A stretch of DNA of 64,000 nt from Lathyrus oleraceus (Eukaryota; Streptophyta; Magnoliopsida; Fabales; Fabaceae). The stretch covers positions 52,906,771-52,970,770 of the forward strand of contig NC_066579.1 of the NCBI RefSeq assembly GCF_024323335.1, given 5' to 3'. The stretch's first letter is position 1. Every line of letters begins with the position of its first letter. A program made the translations under genes and the position numbers. This document shows, one piece after another, positions 10,672 through 20,239 of the stretch. The notes below the pieces were generated by a model. That model ran no database searches. It was not told the origin of the DNA and saw only the letters and a list, made by a program, of their open reading frames with translations.

Positions 10672-10919
10672 GATGCCACACCCGTGTTCTTGTACTTTGG
10701 GTTGGGCTTTGCTGTTTGGTCCGTTTTCTTTCCTTTTTGTACCCCTTTTCCTCCACTTCCAAATAAACCACTTTCATATTATCACTAGGTGAGCGTGTAG
10801 CGAGTAGGCCAATTTGGGTCATTCGCGAGCTGGGCCTTTGTTCCTTTAAGTGTCATAAAATGAGTCGGAGTGCCCTGAAATGTCTTGAAATATTAATGGG
10901 CAAATTTTGGGGTATGACA

Positions 10920-11291
10920 GATGGTGAATTCTTTGAGACTCCTTCTCAGTCATTTGAAGTGGTTCCTCCACCCAGTCCTGTCCTTAAGCCAACTCCCCTT
11001 GTGCCCAAGGTTGTTCGTGCTCCCCCTGTCATGATCTCTCTGAAAGATGCTCAAGCCGCGATTGAAAATGGTGATCGTGCTGGTTGGGGTCAACTGATCA
11101 ATGTACCGTACAAGTCTGATAAAGCTGGCCTGGGGTTTAACTCTGGAAAGCTAGTCAAAAATCAGATTAATGCTATGGAAGATGCTGATAGTGATTGCGA
11201 CTTGGATAGCTGGATTTTCCCAACAATTGGTGACGGACTCAACAATTGGAAGACTGAAGACGTTATCCCGATTTCCTTTAGTCAGGAGTAA
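10920..11291 (+). pseudogene. Element B: C-terminal tail of Gag-protease
   Basis: Immediately after A's LTR the plus strand encodes the last about 120 residues of the A-type polyprotein (DGEFFETPSQSFEVV through NNWKTEDVIPISFSQE and stop), closely matching A's residues near its C-terminus. The gag core and protease catalytic site are not present. The sequence starts abruptly at GATGG, consistent with element A having inserted into B here and a later deletion having taken the part of B upstream. The apparent ORF start at 10860 lies inside A's LTR and is not real. Confidence 0.85.
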
Positions 11292-11530
11292 TTGTTATTG
11301 TTTATTCTAGAATTGCAAATTTTAATTTTCTTTTACAATCAAACTTCTTAAAGCATTGTGTCTATGCCCGAGGCACAATGGCTAATTTGTTAGGGGTTTG
11401 TCATTTTCATAAGCATATTCATATTCAATAGATCAATGGACTTTTTGCATTCAAATATTGCGCTCTTTATCTTTCCTGTCATTTTTCAAACAAGCTATGT
11501 TTCTTGCACACACTCACGTAACAATTTGCC
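11292..11530 (+). other. Element B: intron relic between gag-pro and pol
   Basis: This is collinear with A's putative intron (4972-4743). Where A has the acceptor TTGCAG, B has TTGCCG (11526-11531), so the splice site is lost. Confidence 0.5.
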
Positions 11531-11997
11531 GATCCATATCCACTCTGGATCCTGTTGGTAATGACTCTGCTACTGTTCATTATGACTTTGAAAATCCGAT
11601 CTACCAAGCCGAGGATGGAAGCGAGGAAGATTGTGAAGTCCCTGGAGAACTTGCCCGACTACTGCAAGAAGAAAAGACTATACAGCCGCATGAGGAATCA
11701 ATTGAAATTGTAAATCTGGGTACTGAAATAAACAAGAAAGAAGTCAGAGGTTTCTTGGGGCACTCGAATTACATTGCCCGATTCATTCCACACTTGACTG
11801 CTACCTGCAAACCCATCTTCAAATTACTGAGACAAAATCAAGAGATGGTATGGAATGATGAATGCCAAGAAGCTTATGACAAAATCAGGAAATATCGCCA
11901 AGAACCTCCAGTTCCGATGCCACCAGTTGAAGGAAGACCTTTAATTACGTATTTGACCGTGTTAGAAAATTCAATGAGGTGTGTTGGGGCAACATGA
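11531..11997 (+). pseudogene. Element B: pol start with RT core deleted
   Basis: An open frame encodes the acidic linker (GSEEDCEVPGELARLLQEE), then jumps at about residue TEIN directly to KKEVRGFLGHSNYIARFIPH, the RT connection region. Compared with A, 849 bp (283 codons) are missing. The breakpoints lie at an 8-bp direct repeat AGAAGTCA (B 11739-11746; A 4532-4525 and 3683-3676). The whole catalytic palm including YVDD is gone, yet the frame is kept. It ends at the same SMRCVGAT frame break as A. Confidence 0.9.
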
Positions 11998-12203
11998 CGA
12001 GTCTGGTCGAAAAGAGCATGCCATATACTGCCTTAGCAAAAGGTACCGACTGTGAAACAAGATACTCACAGCCCGAGAAAGCTTGCTGTGCTTTGGCCTG
12101 GGCTGCTCGCCGACTAAGACAGTATATGTTGAATCATACCACCTTATTGACTTCTAAGATGGATTCTATCAAATACCTATTTGAGAAACCTGTTGTCTCC
12201 TGA
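11979..12203 (+). pseudogene. Element B: RNase H fragment
   Basis: This is almost identical to A's 3443-3219 fragment (TDCETRYSQPEKACCALAWA, RLRQYMLNHTT, DSIKYLFEKP), with the same frame break at its start and the same direct fusion to integrase sequence at its end. The shared defects show common descent of A and B from a defective element. Confidence 0.85.
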
Positions 12204-12873
12204 AAGAGTTATCACTGACAATGGTACTAATTTGAACAACAAGATGATTACTGAACTCTGCACGCAGTTCAAAATAAAACACCATAACTCTTCTCCGTAC
12301 CGGCCAAAGATGAACGGCGCCGTGGGGACTGCTAACAATATCAAGAAGGTCATGCAAGAAATGACAGTAACATACAAAGACTGGCATGAGATGTTACCCT
12401 TTACTCTTTACGGTTATCGCACTTCAGTGCGCACTACGACAGGGGCAACTCCGTTCTCTTTAGCCTATGGAATGGAAGCCATCTTACTAGTGGAAGTTCA
12501 GATTCCCTCTCTAAGAATCATGAAAGAGGCGGGCTTAGATGAAGATGAATGGATTCAGACTCGACTCGATCAGATAAATCTGATTGATGAGAAGAGACTT
12601 GCGGCTGTTTGTCACGGGCAGATATATCAGAAGCGCATGACCAGGGCATTCAACAAAAAGGTCAAGAGACAAGTGTATCAAATTGGCGACTTGGTAATCA
12701 AACGCATCATCCTACCACAAACTGACCCCAGAGGCAAATGGACTCCCACATACGAAGGGCCATTTGTGGTTAAGAAGGTATTCTCTGGTGGAGCCATGAT
12801 ACTCGCTACTATGGATGGTGAAGACTTCCCACATCCCGTGAACGCGGACATAGTTAAAAAATACTACGCATAA
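12181..12873 (+). pseudogene. Element B: integrase C-terminal half
   Basis: A 230-codon open frame (its first codon is TTG, a continuation rather than a true start) holds ERVITDNGTN, YRPKMNGAVGTANNIKK, TPFSLAYGMEAILLVEVQ and a C-terminal module ending EDFPHPVNADIVKKYYA. The catalytic Glu position is Gly, as in A. Unlike A the frame is unbroken. The HHCC zinc region and first catalytic Asp are missing. It is non-functional as an integrase. Confidence 0.88.
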
Positions 12874-14100
12874 AAGAGACCCGCTAGATCGACGTATCTA
12901 GGCAAAAGTAAGGGCATCCCGGCGAACCAAAAGGGTTCGGGCAAAAATTAGGGATATATATAAAAAAAAATGTACACCCGGCAAGTCGAAAACCTGAAAA
13001 GGCGGCTTGGGCAAAAAAGGGTATCCTGGTGGACTGAAAACCTGAAAAGGCGGTCCAGGCAAAAATTAGGGATTAAAGCGTATGACTATGTCCCGTTCTC
13101 AGTCAACTTTCATCCAAGTTCGAGGGACTGACCAAGCCAATCACTTCTATCCGACAGCAAGGGATGAGATGCTCGAAGACATAATGACAGTAGTAGGCTT
13201 AAAATCAATAGGACTTCTTCCACATAGCTTTCTCTTTGTTTTCGACAATTTCCTCTTACTAGGATTTCTGTCTCCTTGTACACAAATTGCCTGTTTATAG
13301 GCCTCCTTTCAAAATCAATACAACCCTCTTTCAAAAAAAAGATGCTTTTGTTTTTACTTTTCTGTTTTGGTTGCGTAAATGTCCATTGATTTAATTTGAA
13401 TTAATATGTGCATTTGAATATGACTGATGTTTACCAAAAATACATGCATAGAATAGCAATAGCAATTACTACCCGACTTCAGGATCAAGGAAAAGGTCTA
13501 ATCATGCTTCCAATGAATCCGCTACCAATTCTCTTCCCCAGCAAGCCTGTTTTTTTTTTCCTCAGAAGAAATTAGCAGTATTCCCCGGCACAGCCAGTTA
13601 CTCCCCAACAGAGGTCGGCATCATCAGACAGATTGATCATCTCATCCATCCTCAGCCAAGATCTGTGGAATATTTCTACCATCAGACAGAATCAAGAACC
13701 CCCTGCCGAGAAAGGGTCATCGTTACAAATATCTCCAATCAGTAGATGGGGATTTATTTTCCCCAGTAGAGTCCCCAAGCAGAACTTCTCATACGCATAA
13801 CTCATTCATTACATCATTTCACAGCATACGCATGCATACAACATTCGCGTTTATTTTAGCATAACACGAAACATCTCATGCATCATGACATAGCATGAAG
13901 CTAACTTTTCTTTGCAGGTTATTTATCCTCCTGATATAGTTAAAATAAAAGGTTCATTCAGACAGACACCTTTATCAATCACATTCAAGATTCATATACA
14001 TATTTCAAATACAGTTCATGGGAACATTCATTCTGACAACACTTCGATATCCTCCTAACGATGGCATCTTTAAGCCCATCCCAGACATTTATTGCAAGTA
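12874..14100 (+). other. Element B: 3' untranslated region, proximal part
   Basis: This stretch is non-coding. It begins with repeated GGCAAAAATTAGGG / ACCTGAAAAGGCGG segments (12900-13080) that recur in A (2340-2520) and, decayed, in E (26.1-26.2 kb), so this is a conserved block of the family. Further on it is collinear with A's 3' region. No ORF of interest is present. Confidence 0.7.
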
Positions 14101-14830
14101 CAACATATACAGGTTATCAGATACAGCCTAACGTACGGTTCATTCTGATTCAGCCCAACATATGACTTCTTCAGCAACTCCAATGCGGTCTAACGTACGA
14201 CCCATTTGGACCTTCAAATCCTCGGATACTGCCTAGCGTACGGTACGTTCAGGGGTGTAGTCTAGCGTACGACTACTTTCTTCTTCGGATACAGCCTAAC
14301 GTACGGCTCATTCTGCAACTCAGATACGATCTAGCGTACGATCCATTCTGAACTCCAGCAACCCCAACGCGGTCTAACGTACGACCCGTTTGGATCTTAC
14401 AACCCTCAGATGCTACCTAACGTACGGTACATTTCTGAAGTGTAGTCTGGCGTACGACTACCGCTTTCATCATCAGATGCGGCCTAACAGACGACTCATT
14501 CTGCGACGGTCTAACGTACGACCCGTTCGGATGTCCATCCCCTCAGATGCTACCTAACATACGGTACATTTCTGAAGTGTAGTCTAACGTACGACTACCC
14601 CTTTCGTCATCAGATTCAGCCTAACGTACGGCTCATTCTGCAACTCAGATACGATCTAGCGTATGGTCCATTCTGATCCTTTATCCCCAACAGCATATGA
14701 CACACTCCGACTCCTCAGCGAAGTCGGCAGCCTAATGGATGACTCATTATACGGTCTAACGTACGACCCAGTGTGGCACCCATGTCTTCAAATTGGCCTA
14801 ATATACGGCGCGATCTGAAGCTTTCGTCAT
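14101..14830. repeat. Diverged tandem repeats with CGTACG cores
   Basis: Variants of TCTAACGTACGACC and CCTAACGTACGGTAC recur every about 30-35 bp (about 60-65 bp for a full double unit). About 13 perfect CGTACG palindromes are present, plus decayed forms such as CATACGG. The order of elements (GATGCTACC, GGTACATTTCTGAAG, TGTAGTCTGGCGTACGACTAC) matches A's 64-bp unit in reverse. This is the same repeat at an older, unhomogenised stage. Confidence 0.85.
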
Positions 14831-14989
14831 CAAACCTCCCGGATGGCATCTTTAAGCCCATCTCCATCAAGACCAACTGTCGATTCTCAAGTGCAAATTT
14901 TTGGGGCATTCTAGTGTTCAATAATCTTCCACCTCCAGACCACGAATGGCATACACGCCATCCTAACTCTCTCGGTTCAAGAATATTGA

Positions 14990-15000
14990 ACAGGGGCAGC
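14990..15000 (+). promoter_or_regulatory. Polypurine tract of element B
   Basis: The purine-rich ACAGGGGCAGC stands directly before the LTR start TGTCATACCCC. This is the expected primer for second-strand synthesis and supports plus orientation. Confidence 0.7.
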
Positions 15001-15032
15001 TGTCATACCCCAAAAATTACCCACCATTTTTC

Positions 15033-15068
<36 letters not shown>

Positions 15069-16968
15069 GAAAAAAAAAAGAGAAAATTTTTTTTAATTAA
15101 TTAATTAATTAATTAATTAATTAAATAATTAAAATAAATAAATAAATAAAATATAACAAATTATTTTGGACTTGGGTCTCCCTCATTCCAAGCCCATTAC
15201 CCACGAAATTAGTCTATAAATACTGAAGTTTCAGTAGGGGGAGTTAGACTGGGAGTTTACACTGGGAGATTCACTGGAGAAAGAAGGAAGAGAAGCAAAA
15301 CACTCTGAGGTTTCCTTGGAACAAAACCTTGAGGAAAAAGAAAGAAAGAGAACAGAGAAGGACGGATAGAAACTTTGGCATAGGAACCCTGCCTACCCGG
15401 AGAATTCAGAGTAAAGAAACCCTGAAGGCAGCCCATCTGCACCGAAGCCATCACCGTCCAATTCCCGCTGCCTAACTTATTCCGATACTACAAGTGGTCA
15501 ATCCCTTCAACCTTGAATTGGCAAACAGGTTTTGCGTATCTCTATTGTTTATACTTTCAATTGGCCATATCTACATATATAATGCATCATGATTAAATGT
15601 TGATATATAATTTGCTTTCGTATGGGAATTTAAATATGCCTGAATACCCTGAATGTTTGACCATGTTATTCCTGTGATAAAGTGCCATAAAATTCAAAGT
15701 TCCTAACATGGGGCTGTTTTCAAATTCAAAATCCGTGGCCTTCGCTAGGCGAGGCAGAGGCGAACGAGACAGTAGCTGACTTTTCTATTCTGTTTTTTTT
15801 TATGTTTTATCATAGCCATGCATTATTCATCCTATCCTATTTATTGTTGTGATATTTCTCTGGTGTAATCTTCGATTGCACCCTGATTTGGTGTTCTGAC
15901 ATGTTTCTTTTTTTGAGTTTCGTAAAGGTTCACATATCCCAGGAAAAGGTTATTGGCTAGGTATTCCACTTTATTTGTGGGATACCCTTGTGGAGTTTCA
16001 CCCTAAATTAATTTTTAATGTATTAATTTCTAATGTATTAATTTTTTAATATATTATTTTTAATAATTTTAATGTGGAGTTTCATCCTAATTATATAATT
16101 AATTGTAAAACTTTGCCTTTGAATAAGTGATCTTGGACCTCTCTTTGTTGCCTTATGATTACGATATTACGGTCATGTCCCGCGAACGTGGGGATACCCT
16201 TAGCAAAGACCCTTCGGTTAAATCATCATAAAATAAATTATAGTCCCTCGGATGTTGCCTTCGAATATACAACTTTGTCCCTCGATGACCCTCCGATGTT
16301 GCCTACGGTTAAATGATTATAGTCCCTTCGAATGCTAAGGTATCCTCATAACTGTTGCCTTCAATGACCAATCGATGACCCTACGATGACCCTTTTACAT
16401 CCAAAGGATAAAACTACTTATTTCTCAATAATAAGGACAGTTTTACCCTCATAAGGATAGGAAATACTCATAAAGACCTTGGGTCGGTATAACTCTTAAT
16501 TGCTGGCTCACAACCTAAAACATTTTTTCACACCTCACACCTTTCAAAATACCTTCAGAAAATCACCACTTGGTATACATTCATACTAGAATCATTACCG
16601 AGTTATATTTTTCTAAACAATTTTCGAAACTAAACGAGATAATCACTTTGTATACATTCATACAAGAATCATTACAAAGTTAAATTCTCTTTTCAAAACA
16701 ATTTTTCTAAACAATTCACAAACACTTTTTTTTCAGACAAAAATAATATAAGTGATCGAGCAATTAAGAGCCCATGGATAACCATGGATACAAAGGGTGC
16801 TAACACCTTCCCTTTGTATAATGTACCTCCCGAACCCAAAATCTAAATTAAGGTTTTTCCTGTTCTTTTCCACCTTTCCTTATTGGATAAAAGAAAAGTC
16901 GGTGGCGACTCTTGCTAACCGCGACATTGCGATTAAAACCACAAAAAAGTCCAGTTCACCGTATGACA
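15001..16968 (+). repeat. 3' LTR of element B (chimeric)
   Basis: It starts TGTCATACCCC and ends CCGTATGACA, 1968 bp. The first about 430 bp (poly-A, TTAATTAATT runs, TATAACAAATTATTTTGGAC, TCTATAAATACTGAAG, GAGATTCACTGGAGAAAG) match C's U3/R region. The last part (CGACTCTTGCTAACCGCGAC through GTATGACA) matches A's U5. The switch lies about 15.40-15.54 kb. The base run ATAAA following 16968 is the presumed target duplication; its partner is outside the window. Confidence 0.9.
15215..15222 (+). promoter_or_regulatory. TATA box of element B LTR
   Basis: TATAAATA in the U3, in a context (GTCTATAAATACTGAAG) identical to C's LTR box at 21655-21648 on the other strand. Confidence 0.65.
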
Positions 16969-16982
16969 ATAAACAAAGAAAA

Positions 16983-19022
16983 TTACTCTTCAAGAAGAGT
17001 GACTTGGATAATCTTCTCAGAAGACCAATTGTTGAGAACTTCACCCGGGATCCTCGGACGCACCCAGTTGTCAATGTCACAATCACTATCCCCCTCTTCT
17101 TCGTTGACTGCAGAGACTTGACCATACTGAATGATGCCAGCACTGGAGAAAGTGATCGGCCCCTGATGAGTCTGAAGTGTTGAAGTTGTAGAAGATAGAG
17201 CTGGCTGATACCCAATCCCGAACTTATCTTCTTTCACTGGTAATTCCAACAGACGCCCCCAACCGGGAGCAACACCTGAATCCACCACGGCCCGTGCCTG
17301 CTTAAAGGATGAGATAGAGGCACCCGCTTTAACCTCTTCCACAGACTCTTGGACAGACAAATCTTCAACCTGGAGGATACCTTTGTCAAGCAAGGCCTGG
17401 ATACCCTGCTGTAGCTTCAAACAACCTCCGCCCTGAGTAGCACAATCCAAACAACCCTTCCCACAACCGGGGAAGACATCGGCCTTCAGCAAGCATCCTT
17501 TGATATCCAACAATGGAGTCTTCAACTTCAACACATCCTTAATGGACTTGGCTTCTCCCTCTACCAAATTAACGTTCGCACCACCATGCTGGGGCATGGG
17601 ATTGTTGACGACATTCGGAGCTGGTGCAAGGTCGATGGCCTTTGAATCTATGAGATCCTGAACTACGTGCTTAAAAGCTTTGCAGTTCTCAATATTGTGG
17701 CCAGGTGCCCCAGAGTGGAAGCTACACCTAGCGTTGGCGTCGTAACCCACCGGAAGTCTACCAACAGGAGGAGCCAGAGTGCGCAGTTGCACAAGCTGTA
17801 GTTGTTGAAGACTAGAAAGCATCTGAGCGTACGACATTGGAAGGGTGTCGAAACGCCGGTCCATCATCCTTTGCCTCTGTTGATAAGTGGGTCTGTTACC
17901 CGGTTGTTGCTGCTGTTGATACTGAGCTGGTTGACGTTGTGATTGTTGTTGTTGTAGTGGTGTTGCAGCTGGAATGGTCACAGCCGCAACATACGGTTGC
18001 TGATGATAATTCTGAAAATTATTCCTCCGGTTATCCCTGTTATGATAAGAAGATATGGCACTTGCATCCCCTTCTCTCCTCTTCTGTCCCTGAATGAACG
18101 GCTTCTTCACCCCTGATGAGGATCCAACTCCATTTTGGCTCTTATAGGTCTTTAGGTAATTCTCCACCCTTTCTCCGGTAGAGACCACATCAGCAAAGTT
18201 GGAAGCATTGCACCCCACCAGACGCTCCAGATAAGGTCCAGGCAGCGTATTCATGAACATGTTGGCCATTTCCTTTTCCAACATAGGAGGCTGAACACGG
18301 GAAGCTGTATCCCTCCAGCGTTGAGCGTATTCCCTGAAGCACTCATTGCTTTTAAGAGACAGATTCTGAAGTTGAGTTCTCGGAGCCATGTCTGCATTAT
18401 ACTGGTACTGCTTCACGAAAGCCTCCGCCAAATCCCTCCAGCAACGGATGTGGGCTCTGTCCAGCCTCATATACCATTCCAAGGATGCCCCAGCCAGACT
18501 GTCCTGGAAGAAGTACATAAGTAGCTTCTCGTCGTTAGAGTATGCAACCATTTTACGGAAATAGGCTTGCACGTGAGTTTTGGGGCAAGAGCTGCCATTG
18601 TATTTGTCAAATATCGGGACCTTGAATTTCGGTGGCACTCGCACACCTGGGACCAGCCCCAAGTCAGCAACATCTACTCCCAGAAGATTCTGTCCTTCCA
18701 CTGCTTTCAACCTCTCTTCCAATCTTTTAAACATGGGGTCCATGCCAAAGTCTTCCTGAAGCAAAGGGAACTGATCATCCTGACCATCCTGAATGGGTTG
18801 TTGATCTAGGTTGATACGCGGGATCGGGATAGGCCCTGGTCCATTGGGACCATTAGCCTCTCCAGCTGGAGGATCAGCCAACGTCTCCGGTTGAGTAATA
18901 GGGGGATCCCTCTGTACCAACAATCTAAGCTCCTGCTGTCCTTGAGCCACCCCTTGAACCAAATGCATGAATTGATTCATGCGAATCTTCATCTCGGCGA
19001 GCTCTGCTTGTAGGCTCTCCAT
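16983..19022 (-). CDS. Element C: Gag without protease (679 aa)
   Basis: An open frame starts at ATG 19022 (MESLQAELAEMKIRMNQFMH, coiled-coil-like). The capsid core matches A's gag (SSCPKTHVQAYFRKMVAYSN, YFFQDSLAGASLEWYMRL, FREYAQRWRDTASRVQPPML). It is followed by a Gln-rich stretch (residues about 345-385), a knuckle-like CSFHSGAPGHNIENC and a Cys cluster (FPGCGKGCLDCATQGGGC). It ends NNWSSEKIIQVTLLEE. Between the Cys cluster and the acidic tail, the about 300 residues that hold the protease in A are missing, without breaking the frame. C thus looks like a gag-only, non-autonomous type. B's LTR begins 15 bp beyond the stop. Confidence 0.9.
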   Translation of the reverse strand: MESLQAELAEMKIRMNQFMHLVQGVAQGQQELRLLVQRDPPITQPETLADPPAGEANGPNGPGPIPIPRINLDQQPIQDGQDDQFPLLQEDFGMDPMFKRLEERLKAVEGQNLLGVDVADLGLVPGVRVPPKFKVPIFDKYNGSSCPKTHVQAYFRKMVAYSNDEKLLMYFFQDSLAGASLEWYMRLDRAHIRCWRDLAEAFVKQYQYNADMAPRTQLQNLSLKSNECFREYAQRWRDTASRVQPPMLEKEMANMFMNTLPGPYLERLVGCNASNFADVVSTGERVENYLKTYKSQNGVGSSSGVKKPFIQGQKRREGDASAISSYHNRDNRRNNFQNYHQQPYVAAVTIPAATPLQQQQSQRQPAQYQQQQQPGNRPTYQQRQRMMDRRFDTLPMSYAQMLSSLQQLQLVQLRTLAPPVGRLPVGYDANARCSFHSGAPGHNIENCKAFKHVVQDLIDSKAIDLAPAPNVVNNPMPQHGGANVNLVEGEAKSIKDVLKLKTPLLDIKGCLLKADVFPGCGKGCLDCATQGGGCLKLQQGIQALLDKGILQVEDLSVQESVEEVKAGASISSFKQARAVVDSGVAPGWGRLLELPVKEDKFGIGYQPALSSTTSTLQTHQGPITFSSAGIIQYGQVSAVNEEEGDSDCDIDNWVRPRIPGEVLNNWSSEKIIQVTLLEE

Positions 19023-20239
19023 TGCTCTCTGTTGATTCCTGCGGGTACCGTATCGGTGAATGCCTGAGTCAGCTATCCTGCTGATGGAACACCAAACAAA
19101 CTGAGAACACTGTGGCGGTACCTGTTATGCAAGACATGCGGATGACTATGCAAATGCAATGACATGTTTATCAATTCCAAAAGGTATTCTACCTCCTTGA
19201 TTCCAGTCTCACATTTGATAAACAGCGTAAGAAGAAAACCCCGACTAGAATCAAGAAGAAGATTTAAACCCCCTTGAAAAGGATAAACATGTGTTAAATG
19301 ATATGAATGCAAATGATGTGATGATGTGAATGCAATGCAGTGGTATGTCAATCAGGATTGCTATATCTGCTTGAACATCTGTCAGGTTGCACTGTCTGGA
19401 GAGAAATTAAGAGCACACCAAACAAAGGTCATGGGATGGATCATGTTATCCTTAATATCAACCACCCATTTTGGCGGATTATGGTTTACACCTTATCAAC
19501 ACCCGAGTTTCATTGATATTAAGGATACCTGATCGGATCAACCATGAATCAAGGGTTTGTCGCAAGTCACGAGCATGGAGTTTAGGTTAAGAACCACCCA
19601 AAAGGAGTGTACTAAGGTTAAACCTGCCAAACATGTTCTACAAAAAGGTTCCCATAGTCATAATCCCATCTTTCGGATATTATTAGAGGAACGACTACTC
19701 GTATTCCAACAATATTCTCAAGAGAGACTCTTATGAGTGTAGTATCGCGTAACAATCGTATCAAATCTTACATTTGAACGACTTTCGCACTACGTCCTAC
19801 GAATAGGCCAAGATGGGTTAGGTAAACTAAGGTCCTTGGCTTCTTAGGTCTATATTGGAACAAGTAATGTCTAACCACAACTTACTTATGTGACATTATT
19901 GATCTCAACATGACCTCCACCAAGTGAATGGGCTTGCAAGTCAACTCGCTAAGGAATACTCCACACAAGTTGACAGGACTATGCCATTCTCCTATCTTAA
20001 GTGCACTCGAGTTCGGGTATAGAACTTATCTCACAAAGATCACCAAGCAGCCAGCCAACAGAAACAGATACAACAATGATATGTACACAATGTAATAAGG
20101 TAAAGCAGGTAAATAAATAACTGTACAAAAGCATGAACACCCAATAAACAAACAAACTACAAAAGCTAGGAGGGACTCGCTTAGGGAAGATGGACCAGCA
20201 AGAGGTCAACTTCTTAAAGTCCCCAGCAGAGTCGCCAGC
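19023..20239 (-). other. Element C: 5' untranslated leader
   Basis: This leader of 1217 bp has no convincing ORF. 19.46-19.90 kb is repeated in inverted orientation at 1-440. It contains a short inverted pair, TCCTTAATATCAA / TTGATATTAAGGA, near 19450-19526. Confidence 0.75.
20219..20237 (-). promoter_or_regulatory. Primer binding site of element C
   Basis: TGGCGACTCTGCTGGGGAC on the minus strand lies 2 nt from the LTR end and is identical to A's site. Confidence 0.8.

Larger units (their letters stand above)
8886..10919 (-). repeat. 5' LTR of element A
   Basis: On the plus strand it begins TGTCATACGG and ends GGTATGACA, giving short TGTCATAC/GTATGACA inverted termini. It is 2034 bp long. 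The internal edge is followed by the primer binding site. The terminal U5 stretch (8886-8960) is nearly identical to the end of B's LTR (16.89-16.97 kb), while U3 (10466-10919) has no counterpart in B. The transcription box is at 10458-10465. The outer edge abuts B's internal sequence at 10920, where GATGG would be the target duplication copy. The partner 3' LTR is absent from the window. Confidence 0.9.

Noticed and set aside
10453..10788. 111-codon ORF in A's LTR rich in VTLV repeats
   Set aside because: It comes from the TGACG palindromes in U3; not coding.
16797..17215. ORFs on both strands at the end of B's LTR and gag C tail
   Set aside because: They straddle the LTR/gag junction, so they are chance frames.
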